Shown here piece by piece: positions 20,945-28,930 of a stretch of 64,000 nt of DNA. Each line of letters begins with the position of its first letter. The stretch's first letter is position 1. Made by a program: the position numbers and the translations under genes. Source of the stretch: JACVRW01 sp963850205 (GTDB lineage Bacteria > Actinomycetota > Thermoleophilia > Solirubrobacterales > Thermoleophilaceae); contig CAWKKJ010000011.1 in assembly GCA_963850205.1 (NCBI GenBank), positions 124,001-188,000 on the forward strand. The letters are read 5' to 3'. A model generated the notes under the pieces. It worked only from the letters and a program-made list of their open reading frames with translations. It made no database searches and was not told the origin of the DNA.

Positions 20945-21576
20945 CCGCCAGGCCCCGGCTGGCCATCCTCTCCTACGGCATGGGCAACGTGCGCTCGGTG
21001 GCCAAGGCGCTGGAGCACGTGGGCGCCGCGGCCGAGCTGACCAGCGACCACGCCCGGGTCCGCGAGGCCGACGGCGTGGTGCTTCCCGGCGTGGGCGCCA
21101 TGCCCAAGGCGATGGACCAGGTGCGGCGCCTCGACCTCGACCTGCTGCTGCGCGAGCGGGTGGAGGCCGGCGTCCCCCTGATCGGCGTCTGCATGGGCAT
21201 GCAGCTCCTGTTCGAGTCCACCACCGAGCTGGGCGGCGCCGAGGGCATCGGCCTGCTCGCCGGCGGGGTGGAGCAGCTGGAGGCGCCGGGGCTCAAGGTG
21301 CCGCACATCGGCTGGAACCCGGTGGCCTGGCGCCGCGACTCTCCGCTCAACTCCGAGCTGCCGGACCCATGTGCCTTCTACCACGCGAACTCGTTCGCCC
21401 CCCGGCCGGCGGACGACGAGGACGTGCTGGGCACGGTCGAGTACGGAGGCCGGTTCGTGAGCGCGGTGGCCCACGGCCGCGTGTACGGGGTCCAGTTCCA
21501 CCCCGAGAAGTCCGGGCCGCACGGCCTCGCGCTGCTGCGCAACTTCGTGCGCGCCTGCGTGCCCCTGGCCGCATGA
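20941..21576 (+). CDS. hisH: Imidazole glycerol phosphate synthase, glutaminase subunit
   Basis: Class I glutamine amidotransferase that feeds ammonia to HisF. 211 aa from GTG 20941, overlapping the hisB stop. Nucleophile Cys in LIGVCMGMQLLFES, and the His-x-Glu pair in VQFHPEKSG; N-terminal ILSYGMGNVRSV matches the family. Works as a heterodimer with HisF encoded two genes downstream. Confidence 0.96.
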   Translation: MTARPRLAILSYGMGNVRSVAKALEHVGAAAELTSDHARVREADGVVLPGVGAMPKAMDQVRRLDLDLLLRERVEAGVPLIGVCMGMQLLFESTTELGGAEGIGLLAGGVEQLEAPGLKVPHIGWNPVAWRRDSPLNSELPDPCAFYHANSFAPRPADDEDVLGTVEYGGRFVSAVAHGRVYGVQFHPEKSGPHGLALLRNFVRACVPLAA

Positions 21577-22304
21577 TCCTCCTGCCCGCGGTGGACATCC
21601 GCGCCGGGAAGGCCGTGCGCCTGCGCCAGGGGCGCTTCGACGACGAGACCGTGTACGCCGACGACCCGCTGGCGGCGGCACGCTCGTTCGTGGAGGCGGG
21701 GGCGCGCTTTCTCCACGTGGTCGATCTGGACGGCGCCCGAGAGGGCCGGCCGGCCAACCTGCATCACCTGGAGAAGATCCGCGACGGCCTCGACGTGCCC
21801 GTGCAGTACGGCGGCGGCCTGCGCTCGCTCGGGTCGATACGGGATGCGCTCGGCGCCGGTGCCGACCGGGTGGTGGTGGGCACCGCCGCCTACACCGACC
21901 CCGACCTGCTCGACGAGGCCCTGGCCACCTTCGGCGGCCGCATCCTGGTGGCGGTCGACGTGCGCGGAGGCCAGGTGTCGGTGGCCGGCTGGACGCGCGA
22001 GACCCAGATGCGGGGCGAGGACGTGATCCAGCGCCTCCAGCAGCGAGGTGCGAGCCGCTTCGTGTACACCAACGTGGACCGCGACGGGATGCTCGACGGC
22101 CCCGACCTCGACGAGGTGGGACGGGTGGCGGACGCGGTCCGGGGCCGCTTCCTCTACTCCGGCGGGATCGGCTCGCTGGACGACCTGCAGCGGCTGCGAT
22201 CGCTGCGGCTGCTCAACCTGGCCGGCGTGATCTCCGGCAAGGCGCTCTACGAGGGGCGCTTCGGGGTGCGCGAGGGACAGCAGGCGTTGGAGGAGCGGGG
22301 CTGA
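21573..22304 (+). CDS. hisA: Phosphoribosylformimino-5-aminoimidazole carboxamide ribotide isomerase
   Basis: Amadori isomerisation of ProFAR to PRFAR. 243 aa (beta/alpha)8 barrel. Catalytic Asp in LLPAVDIRAGKAVRLRQG and second Asp in YTNVDRDGMLDGPD; phosphate loops YGGGLRS and YSGGIGS. In some Actinobacteria the enzyme is the dual HisA/TrpF PriA; VDRDGMLDGPD is compatible with either, so bifunctionality cannot be excluded. ATG overlaps hisH by 4 bp. Confidence 0.95.
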   Translation: MILLPAVDIRAGKAVRLRQGRFDDETVYADDPLAAARSFVEAGARFLHVVDLDGAREGRPANLHHLEKIRDGLDVPVQYGGGLRSLGSIRDALGAGADRVVVGTAAYTDPDLLDEALATFGGRILVAVDVRGGQVSVAGWTRETQMRGEDVIQRLQQRGASRFVYTNVDRDGMLDGPDLDEVGRVADAVRGRFLYSGGIGSLDDLQRLRSLRLLNLAGVISGKALYEGRFGVREGQQALEERG

Positions 22305-23065
22305 TGCTGCTGCGTCGCGTGATCCCCTGCCTGGACGTGGACAAAGGCCGCGTGGTCAAGGGAGTCGAGTTCGTGAACCTGCGCGACGCGGGCGACCCGG
22401 TCGAGCTCGCGGTGCGCTACCAGGACGAGGGAGCCGACGAGATCGTCTTCCTGGACATCACCGCCTCGCACGAGAAGCGGGAGACGGTCGCGCAGCTCGC
22501 CCGGCGCTGCGCGGACGACGTGTTCATCCCCTTCACGATCGGGGGCGGGGTGCGCTCGGTGGCCGACGCCCAGGCGGTGCTGGACGCGGGCGCCGACAAG
22601 GTCTCGGTCAACTCGGCCGCCGTTGCCCGCCCGGAGCTGGTGTCCGAGCTGGCCGAGGTGTTCGGGGCGCAGTGCGTGGTGCTGGCCATCGACGCCCGGC
22701 GGGAGCAGGACATGGCCGGCTACGGGGTCTACGTCAACGGCGGCCGCACACCGGTGGGCCGCGACGCCGTGCGCTGGGCCGTCGAGGGCACCGAGCGCGG
22801 CGCGGGGGAGATACTGCTCACCAGCATGGACCGTGACGGCACCGAGGACGGCTACGAGCTGGAGCTGACCCGCGCGGTGGCCGATTCCGTGGACGTGCCG
22901 GTGATCGCCTCCGGCGGTGCCGGCACCCTGGAGCACCTGGTCGACGCCGTGGACCGCGGCGGCGCCGACGCCGTGCTGTGCGCCTCGATCTTCCACTACG
23001 GCCATTACCGCGTGCGCGAGGCCAAGGAGCGGATGCGGGCGGCCGGGATACCGGTCCGGCTGTGA
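22304..23065 (+). CDS. hisF: Imidazole glycerol phosphate synthase, cyclase subunit
   Basis: Cyclises PRFAR with ammonia from HisH to IGP and AICAR. 253 aa. RVIPCLDVDKGRVVKGVEF and ILLTSMDRDGTEDGY carry the two catalytic Asp residues; IGGGVRSV and ASGGAGTLEH bind phosphates. The ATG shares one base with the hisA stop (TGATG). Last recognisable his gene of the operon; hisI and hisE do not follow, instead a nucleotidyltransferase gene overlaps by 4 bp. Confidence 0.96.
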   Translation: MLLRRVIPCLDVDKGRVVKGVEFVNLRDAGDPVELAVRYQDEGADEIVFLDITASHEKRETVAQLARRCADDVFIPFTIGGGVRSVADAQAVLDAGADKVSVNSAAVARPELVSELAEVFGAQCVVLAIDARREQDMAGYGVYVNGGRTPVGRDAVRWAVEGTERGAGEILLTSMDRDGTEDGYELELTRAVADSVDVPVIASGGAGTLEHLVDAVDRGGADAVLCASIFHYGHYRVREAKERMRAAGIPVRL

Positions 23066-24291
23066 GGCCCCAGCCGGACGCGGGCCTGCGCGAGCGGGTG
23101 CGCCGCCTGCGCGGCATGGAGCGGCTGCTCGGCGCCCTCGAGGGGCTGCCCCCGGTCTACCTGGTGGGCGGCGCGGTGCGCGACCTCCTGCGGGGGGCCG
23201 AGGCCGTGGACCTCGACCTGGCCATCGAGGGCGACGCCCGCTCAGCGGCCCGCGCGCTGGCCGAGCGGCTGGACGGGCAGACCCGCGAGCACGAGCGCTT
23301 CGGCACCGCCAGCGTGCGGGCGCCCGGCGTGGGCCTGGACCTGGCCACCACCCGGCGCGAGACCTACGAGGAGCCCGGGGCGCTGCCGCTGGTCGAGGGC
23401 GCGCCGCTCGAGGACGACCTGCGCCGCCGCGATTTCGCGCTGAACGCCATGGCCGTGGCCCTGAGCGGCGACGACCTGGGCCACCTGTACGACCCCTGCG
23501 GCGGCCTCCGGGACCTCCAGCGCCGGGTGGTGCGCATCCTGCACGAGCACAGCTTCCTCGACGACCCCACGCGCCTGTTGCGGGCGGTCCGCTACGAGGT
23601 GCGGCTGGGCTTCGCCCTCGACGAGGACAGCGAGCGGGCGGCGCGCCGGGCGGTGGCCGAGGATGCCCTGTCCACCGTCTCGGGCGGGCGCATCCGCGAC
23701 GAGCTGATGGATCTGCTGGCCGAGCCCGACGCACCGCGGGGCGTCGAGCGGATGGCCGACCTCGGGATCGCCGCCGCGCTGCATCCCGCGCTCGATCCCG
23801 ATCCCGAGCTGGTGGCCTCGGCCGCGCTGGGCGCCGCGGCGATCGGCTCCGACCGCGCCCTCGCGGCGCTGGCCGCTTTGTGCGCCGGCGCGCCGGAGGA
23901 GCTGGACCTCTGGCTGGCCGATCTGCACCTGGAGGCGCGCGACCGGGACGCGGTGAGCCGTGCGGCGCGGGTGGCGCCCCGGGTGGCGCGTGAGCTTCGC
24001 GCGCGCGACCACACGCCCTCCGAGCTGCGCGCGCTGCTGGCCGCCGAGCCGCCCGAGACGCTGGCCCTCGCCCTGGCCTTCCAGGCCCCGTCGGAGCCCG
24101 TGCTGCGCTGGGTCACCGAGCTGCGCGGGGTCCGGCTCGAGATCACCGGCTCCGACCTGTTGGCCGCGGGGGTGCCCGAGGGGCCCGCCGTGGGCCGGGG
24201 CCTGGAGGAGGCTCTGCGGCGAAAGCTGGACGGGCTGGTCGCCGGCCGGCACGACGAGCTGGAGGCGGCGCTGGAGGCCGCACGCCGATGA
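23062..24291 (+). CDS. CCA tRNA nucleotidyltransferase / poly(A) polymerase family protein
   Basis: 409 aa from GTG 23062. Class II nucleotidyltransferase head: VYLVGGAVRDLLRG, metal-binding VDLDLAIEG, RRRDFALNAMAV, DPCGGLRDLQRRVVRI and FLDDPTRLLRAVRY. The family adds CCA or A residues to tRNA 3' ends; which of the two cannot be decided by eye. The C-terminal 200 residues are Ala/Leu-rich helices. Placed between hisF and pgeF with GTGA/ATGA overlaps on both sides, so it is part of the same operon without obvious link to histidine. Confidence 0.88.
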   Translation: MRPQPDAGLRERVRRLRGMERLLGALEGLPPVYLVGGAVRDLLRGAEAVDLDLAIEGDARSAARALAERLDGQTREHERFGTASVRAPGVGLDLATTRRETYEEPGALPLVEGAPLEDDLRRRDFALNAMAVALSGDDLGHLYDPCGGLRDLQRRVVRILHEHSFLDDPTRLLRAVRYEVRLGFALDEDSERAARRAVAEDALSTVSGGRIRDELMDLLAEPDAPRGVERMADLGIAAALHPALDPDPELVASAALGAAAIGSDRALAALAALCAGAPEELDLWLADLHLEARDRDAVSRAARVAPRVARELRARDHTPSELRALLAAEPPETLALALAFQAPSEPVLRWVTELRGVRLEITGSDLLAAGVPEGPAVGRGLEEALRRKLDGLVAGRHDELEAALEAARR

Positions 24292-25016
24292 GCGAGGCCG
24301 GTTTCCAGCTCGAACTGCCCGGGGCCCGCGCCTTCTTCACCACCCGTCGTGGAGGGGTCAGCGAGGGCCCCTACGAGTCGCTCAACCTCGGCATCCTCAC
24401 CGACGATGAGCCCGAGCGGGTGGGCGAGAACCGGCTGCGGGCCGCCGCGGCCGCACAGGTCGATCCCACCCGGGTGGCCATGGGCTGGCAGGTGCACGGC
24501 GCCGACCTGCGCGAGTGGACGGCCCCACCCGCCGAGCGGGCCTATGCGGAGCCCGGGGGCAAGGACCTGCCCCGGGTGGACGGCCATCTCACGGCCGAGC
24601 CCGACCTGGCGCTGCTGGTCCTGGTGGCCGACTGCTACCCGGTGGCGCTCTCCGACGGGTCCAGCGCCGCGATGCTCCACTGCGGCTGGAGACCGCTGGC
24701 CGGCGGCCTGCTGGAGCGCGCGCTGGAGCGCCTCGAGGGGCGGGTGTCGGCCGCGGTGGGCCCGGGGATCGGCGGCTGCTGCTACGAGGTGGGGCCCGAG
24801 GTGCTGGAGGCGTTCTCGGGGCTGGACGGGGTAGCGGACGGGCGCATGCTCGACCTGCGCGCGGTGATCGCCCGCAAGCTCGAGGCCGCCGGCGTTTCCG
24901 ACGTGCAGCATCTCGACCACTGCACGAGCTGTCGCCCGGACCTGTACTTCTCCCACCGCCGCGACAGCGGCCTCACGGGCCGCCAGGCCGGCATGGTGGT
25001 GCTCGATGGACGCTGA
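24288..25016 (+). CDS. pgeF: Purine nucleoside phosphorylase / laccase-domain protein (YfiH, PgeF)
   Basis: 242 aa, YfiH/DUF152 family. Active-site metal ligands: GWQVHGAD (His), VADCYPV (Cys) and LHCGWR (His); also GPGIGGCCYEV and YFSHRRDSGLTGRQ. Family members have been called polyphenol oxidase, purine nucleoside phosphorylase or a peptidoglycan-editing factor, so the true substrate is open. In many Gram-positive genomes it lies between ftsZ and yggS; here yggS follows with an 11-bp overlap. Confidence 0.9.
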   Translation: MSEAGFQLELPGARAFFTTRRGGVSEGPYESLNLGILTDDEPERVGENRLRAAAAAQVDPTRVAMGWQVHGADLREWTAPPAERAYAEPGGKDLPRVDGHLTAEPDLALLVLVADCYPVALSDGSSAAMLHCGWRPLAGGLLERALERLEGRVSAAVGPGIGGCCYEVGPEVLEAFSGLDGVADGRMLDLRAVIARKLEAAGVSDVQHLDHCTSCRPDLYFSHRRDSGLTGRQAGMVVLDGR

Positions 25017-25611
25017 GCGGGTCCGGGCCAACCTGGAGGCGGTGCGAGAGCGCATCGGCGACGACGTCGAAATCTGTGCAGCCATCAAGTACGTGGAGGC
25101 TGAAGACCTGCCCGCGCTGGCCGAGGCGGGCATCGAGCTGGTGGGTGAGAACCGGGCGCAGGAGCTGCTGAAAAAGCAGGAGGACCACCGCGAGCTGTTT
25201 TCCTGGGACTTCATCGGCGCGCTTCAGAGCCGCAAGCTGCGCGACATCTCTCCCAACGTGCGGCTGATCCACTCGATCGCCTCGGAGTCCGCGCTGCGGC
25301 GGCTGGAGCAGAACCCCGCGCCCGAGGTGCTGATTCAGGTCAACGTCGCCGGGGAGGAGTCCAAGGAAGGCATCGCGCCGGCGGAGATCGGCTCCTACCT
25401 CGAGCGCTGCCCCGTGCCCGTCACCGGGCTGATGACCATGCCGCCCTTCGCCGAGCGACCCGAGCAGAGCCGGCCCTATTTCGCCCGCCTGGCCGAGCTG
25501 GCCGCCGAGCACGGCCTCGAGCGGCTGTCCATGGGCACGACGCAGGACTTCGAGGTGGCCGTGCAGGAGGGCGCCACCATCGTGCGCCTGGGCAGCGTGC
25601 TCTACGAGTAA
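25006..25611 (+). CDS. yggS: Pyridoxal-phosphate homeostasis protein (YggS family)
   Basis: 201 aa PLP-binding protein without known catalysis; keeps free PLP and amino-acid pools in balance. The PLP lysine is in ICAAIKYVEAEDL (about residue 27), followed by VGENRAQELLKK, WDFIGALQSRKLR and the C-terminal SMGTTQDFEVAVQEGATIVRLGSVLY. It is somewhat short at the N-terminus relative to E. coli YggS, as is usual here. Its 3' end overlaps the inverted hydrolase gene by 10 bp; sepF, its usual neighbour, is beyond that gene. Confidence 0.93.
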   Translation: MDAERVRANLEAVRERIGDDVEICAAIKYVEAEDLPALAEAGIELVGENRAQELLKKQEDHRELFSWDFIGALQSRKLRDISPNVRLIHSIASESALRRLEQNPAPEVLIQVNVAGEESKEGIAPAEIGSYLERCPVPVTGLMTMPPFAERPEQSRPYFARLAELAAEHGLERLSMGTTQDFEVAVQEGATIVRLGSVLYE

Positions 25612-26441
25612 CCGGAGCCCTCGAGGAAGCCACGGATCACCCCGGACAGGCGTGCGCCCTGCCAGGCCAGCGGCGACTGGTCCTTGTCCTCGACCACCAG
25701 CTCGGCGTTCGGCAGGCGAGCGGCGTACTCCTGGGCCACGGCCAGCGGATGCAGCTCGTCGGCCTCGTCGCGGGAGCCCACGATCAGCACCGGCAGGTCG
25801 AGCGCTCTCAGGGGGGCCAGGCCCTTGAAGGCGACCGAGCGGGGCACCTGGCGCAGCGCCTGGGCCACCGCCTCGGGGTGGCGGTGGCGCTCCATGCGCT
25901 GGCGGGTGGCCTCGCGGGCGATCTCGCGCCAGCGCTCGGGGATCCCCTCCGGCTGGGCCGCCTCCACGAACGCGTCCACGCCCCCGTCCTCCAGCGCGGT
26001 GGCCAGCCGGTCCCAGATCTCGGCCTCCACGTCGCCGGTGCGGGCGTAGCCGGTGTAGGCGGGGATGATCTGCACCAGGGCGGGCACCCGCTCGGGGTGC
26101 TCCAGGGCGAAGGCCATCGCGGTGGCGGCCCCCATCGAACTGCCCACCAGCACGGCGCGCTCGAGCTCGGCGTGCGCGAGCACCGCCTCCAGGTCGGCCA
26201 CCAGGTCGGAGTACTCGTAGCGGGGCGCCGGATCCGACTCGCCGTGGCCGCGGGCGTCGTAGGCGATCAGCCGGTATCCGGCGCGAATCAGATGCCGCGA
26301 GCCCTGCACGACGTTGCGCCGGGTGGCCGACAGGCCGTGCAGCAGCACTACCGGCGGGCCGTCGCCGGCCGCCTCCCCGGCGAGGCTGAAGCTTCTGGCC
26401 CCCGGGACCTGCCGGAGGACCTCGAACTGCCGGGCATCCAC
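25602..26441 (-). CDS. Alpha/beta-hydrolase fold protein with apparent loss of the catalytic His
   Basis: 279 aa from GTG 26441. HGLSATRRN forms the oxyanion region, YDARGHGES is the usual second motif, nucleophile elbow is VLVGSSMGAATA, and an acid is likely in VGSRDEADELHP. Where family members have a catalytic His before SPLAW (GHSPLAW type), this protein has EDKDQSPLAW: the CAG codon stands where CAC/CAT is expected. It may be non-hydrolytic, or use another His, or the base may be wrong. The gene is inverted between yggS and sepF and has its own promoter region shared with sepF. Confidence 0.88.
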   Translation of the reverse strand: MDARQFEVLRQVPGARSFSLAGEAAGDGPPVVLLHGLSATRRNVVQGSRHLIRAGYRLIAYDARGHGESDPAPRYEYSDLVADLEAVLAHAELERAVLVGSSMGAATAMAFALEHPERVPALVQIIPAYTGYARTGDVEAEIWDRLATALEDGGVDAFVEAAQPEGIPERWREIAREATRQRMERHRHPEAVAQALRQVPRSVAFKGLAPLRALDLPVLIVGSRDEADELHPLAVAQEYAARLPNAELVVEDKDQSPLAWQGARLSGVIRGFLEGSGYS

Positions 26442-26492
26442 CCCCTTACACTGTCACAAGGAGTTTCCCGCTTACGGGCGAACCTTCTGGCG

Positions 26493-27038
26493 ATGGCGCT
26501 CCGCGACACATGGCACCGCACCCTCGTGTACTTCGGCTTGGCCGAGGAGGAGGACCCTCGCTACGAGGCCGTCCCCGAGCCTGAGCCCGAGAGCGAGATG
26601 GAGGACCGCTACCGCGAGCGCCCGAACGTGCGCCGCCTCCAGCGGCGCCGCCGCGACGACATCGACGACATCTTCGCCGACGAGTCCCGCGGCTCGGCGC
26701 GTGAGACCCGGCCGCTGCGCCCGGTGGGGGGCAACGGCCGCGGCGGGGGCCCAGGGGGCGACATCCAGGTCCACCTCGTGGTGCCTCGCAACTTCAACGA
26801 CGCCCAGCAGATCGCCGACCAGTTCAAGAACTCGCTCCCGGTGATCCTGAACCTGCAGAGCACCGACACCGACCTGAGCAAGCGGCTGATCGATTTCGCC
26901 TCCGGGCTCACCTACGCCCTGGACGGGGGCATGCAGCGCATCGCCGACAAGGTCTTCCTGCTCACCCCGCGCAACGTCGAGGTCTCGGCGGAGGAGCGGG
27001 CCCGCCTGATCGAGAAGGGCTTCTTCAACCAGTCCTGA
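26493..27038 (+). CDS. sepF: Cell division protein SepF
   Basis: 181 aa. Binds FtsZ and anchors the Z-ring to the membrane. N-terminal amphipathic helix ALRDTWHRTLVYFGLAEEE, an acidic/basic disordered linker (residues 25-85, ending GGNGRGGGPGG), and the conserved SepF core VPRNFNDAQQIADQFKNSLPVILNLQ...SKRLIDFASGLTYALDGGMQRIADKVFLLTP. In Actinobacteria without FtsA, SepF is the main Z-ring tether. TACACT at 26447-26452 could be its -10; AAGGAG at 26458 is too far from the ATG to be its ribosome site. Confidence 0.95.
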   Translation: MALRDTWHRTLVYFGLAEEEDPRYEAVPEPEPESEMEDRYRERPNVRRLQRRRRDDIDDIFADESRGSARETRPLRPVGGNGRGGGPGGDIQVHLVVPRNFNDAQQIADQFKNSLPVILNLQSTDTDLSKRLIDFASGLTYALDGGMQRIADKVFLLTPRNVEVSAEERARLIEKGFFNQS

Positions 27039-27041
27039 GGA

Positions 27042-28797
27042 CTACCGGCGAGGCAGCCGCACCGCCTCTCCGTCGAGGTCGTCCTCGTCGTAGTCGACGC
27101 CCATCGTCTCCAGGACCGTCGGCAGCACGTCGACCAGGCGCATGGCCCGGTAGGAATCCCGTGAGCCCACTCCTGGCCCGGAGAAGATCATCGGGATGTT
27201 CTGGACCAGCCGGTTGTGGCCGCCGTGATCGCCCTTGGTGCCGTAGGTCACGTCGGTCTCGAGGAGTGCTACGACGTCCGGCCCGTAGGGGGCGGCCATC
27301 GTGTCGACGAGCTCCTCGCCGTGCCGCAGGAACCACAGGCGCTCGCCGAGCCGCATGCGGTTGGTGCCGTGCAGCCGGTAGTCGTTCTCGGCGCGGTTCA
27401 GGCGGAAGCTTGCGATCACGCCGGGCAGGTCGAGGATCGCTTCCGCGGCCTCCCGCTTGCGCGCGCCGGAGTTGTCCTCGAGCCACGCTGCCACGTGCCC
27501 ATCCTGGTAGGAGAAGCGGAGGTTCGTGGCTCCCCCGGCGGAAGTGAGAGCGTCCCTGAAGGCCGCGATCGAGGGGCTCGGGTCGAGGTAGGTCTCGTCG
27601 GCGTCCTGGCCGTAGTACCAGTTGCAGTCCGAGCGCAGTCCGCTCGAGCCGTTCACGGCGTCGCAGCGGATCCCGCCGGACGTGACCGGCCCGTCCAAAC
27701 GGCCGAGGAAGGGGTCGCCGGTCTGTGCGGCGTGGTCGGCCGTGATCACGATCAGGGTGTCGTCGAGCAGCCCCTTGTCCCTCAGCGCGTCCACGATCCT
27801 GCCGACCTGCGCGTCGGCGTTCTTCGCGGCGAAGGGGAGGTGGCTTATCTGTTGGTCGGAGCCGGGCGGGCCGGTCACGTCGTCCTCGGGGCCCCACATG
27901 TGGCCCATCTTGTCGATCGCCCCGAGGCTCACCAGCATCCCGCGCCAGTCCGAATCGGCCTCGATCACCCGGATCGCGGCGTCGGCCGACCAGTTGTCGC
28001 CGCCCACGTGCAGGTCGTCGCGGCCGGGCACGAAGCGGTCCCCCTCCAGCGGATAGATGGCCCCGGGGAGAATGCCACCGGTGCCGTACGCCCCGGCGCC
28101 CTGCCAGGTGGACCAGCGGCTGCAGGGCAAGGTCAGACCGAGGTACGCGGGGGCCGGGTTGCCGCTCACAAACTCGGGCTGGCGCCAGCTCGAGGTCGCG
28201 TAGCTCGGGTCGCACACCTCCGGGCTCGAGCTGCCACGGATCTGGAAGATGATGTCCTCCGGGTCCGTTTGGGTTCCGTCGGCGGCCGAACTGGTCGCGC
28301 CCGCCGGGCAGACCGCGGTTCGCTTCTGGGCGATCGAGACGAACTTCGAGCTCGAGCCGAAGCGGTCGTCGAGGTAGTCGGGCAGCTTCCGGTAGCCGCC
28401 GTGCTCGACCAGCGCCTTGAACTGGTCGCAGGACATGCTCGAGGTCACGTAGTAGTCGCCCGAGGCCCCCAGCACGCCATCCACGTCGCGGTGGACCTCG
28501 TTCGACCAGCCCATGTTCTTCGGGAACTGTCCGCTCGTGATCACGCTGTGGCTGATCACGGTCTCGGCCGCCATGTGCCCCACGAGTGCTCGGGGGAAGC
28601 TGACGCCCCTGCGCATGCAGCGCCTGGACGTTCTTCATCCCGTAGCGCTCGATGGTGTCGGGCCGCGCCTGGTCCAGCATGAGGATCAGTACCCGCGACG
28701 GCCGCTCGGAGCCGCCCGCCTGCACGGCGGGCGCCGCGAGCAGCGCCCCCACCAGGATCGAGCCGAACAACGCCAGAATGACCCTTCGCCGCCTCAT
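27042..28797 (-). pseudogene. Secreted alkaline-phosphatase-superfamily phosphodiesterase, split by a +1 frameshift
   Basis: Type I phosphodiesterase/nucleotide pyrophosphatase-like. Start ATG 28797 has GGAGG 7 nt upstream and a signal peptide (RRRRVILALFGSILVGALLAA). The first frame reads VLILMLDQARPDTIERYG (metal Asp) and the sense breaks at base 28617: one extra C in CTG-C-ATG separates it from a second frame of 524 aa (27042-28616) that continues GVSFPRALVGHMAAETVISH (nucleophile Thr region), DKMGHMWGPED and ITADHAAQTGDPF (metal ligands). Deleting that base gives one uninterrupted protein of about 584 aa. Real mutation or sequence error cannot be decided. Neighbour of phoD, with which it may share phosphate scavenging. 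Confidence 0.85.
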
Positions 28798-28930
28798 CGG
28801 ACGCCTCCTCGTCGGGGTGCCGAGTGCTGGTCTACCGCAGACCGCAAGGCGGGTCAACCTCGGGCCGCCTTGACCCGGCGGGCCCCAGGGGCTATAGCTG
28901 GGCAGCCCATTCCGGACAGGAGGTCTGCGG

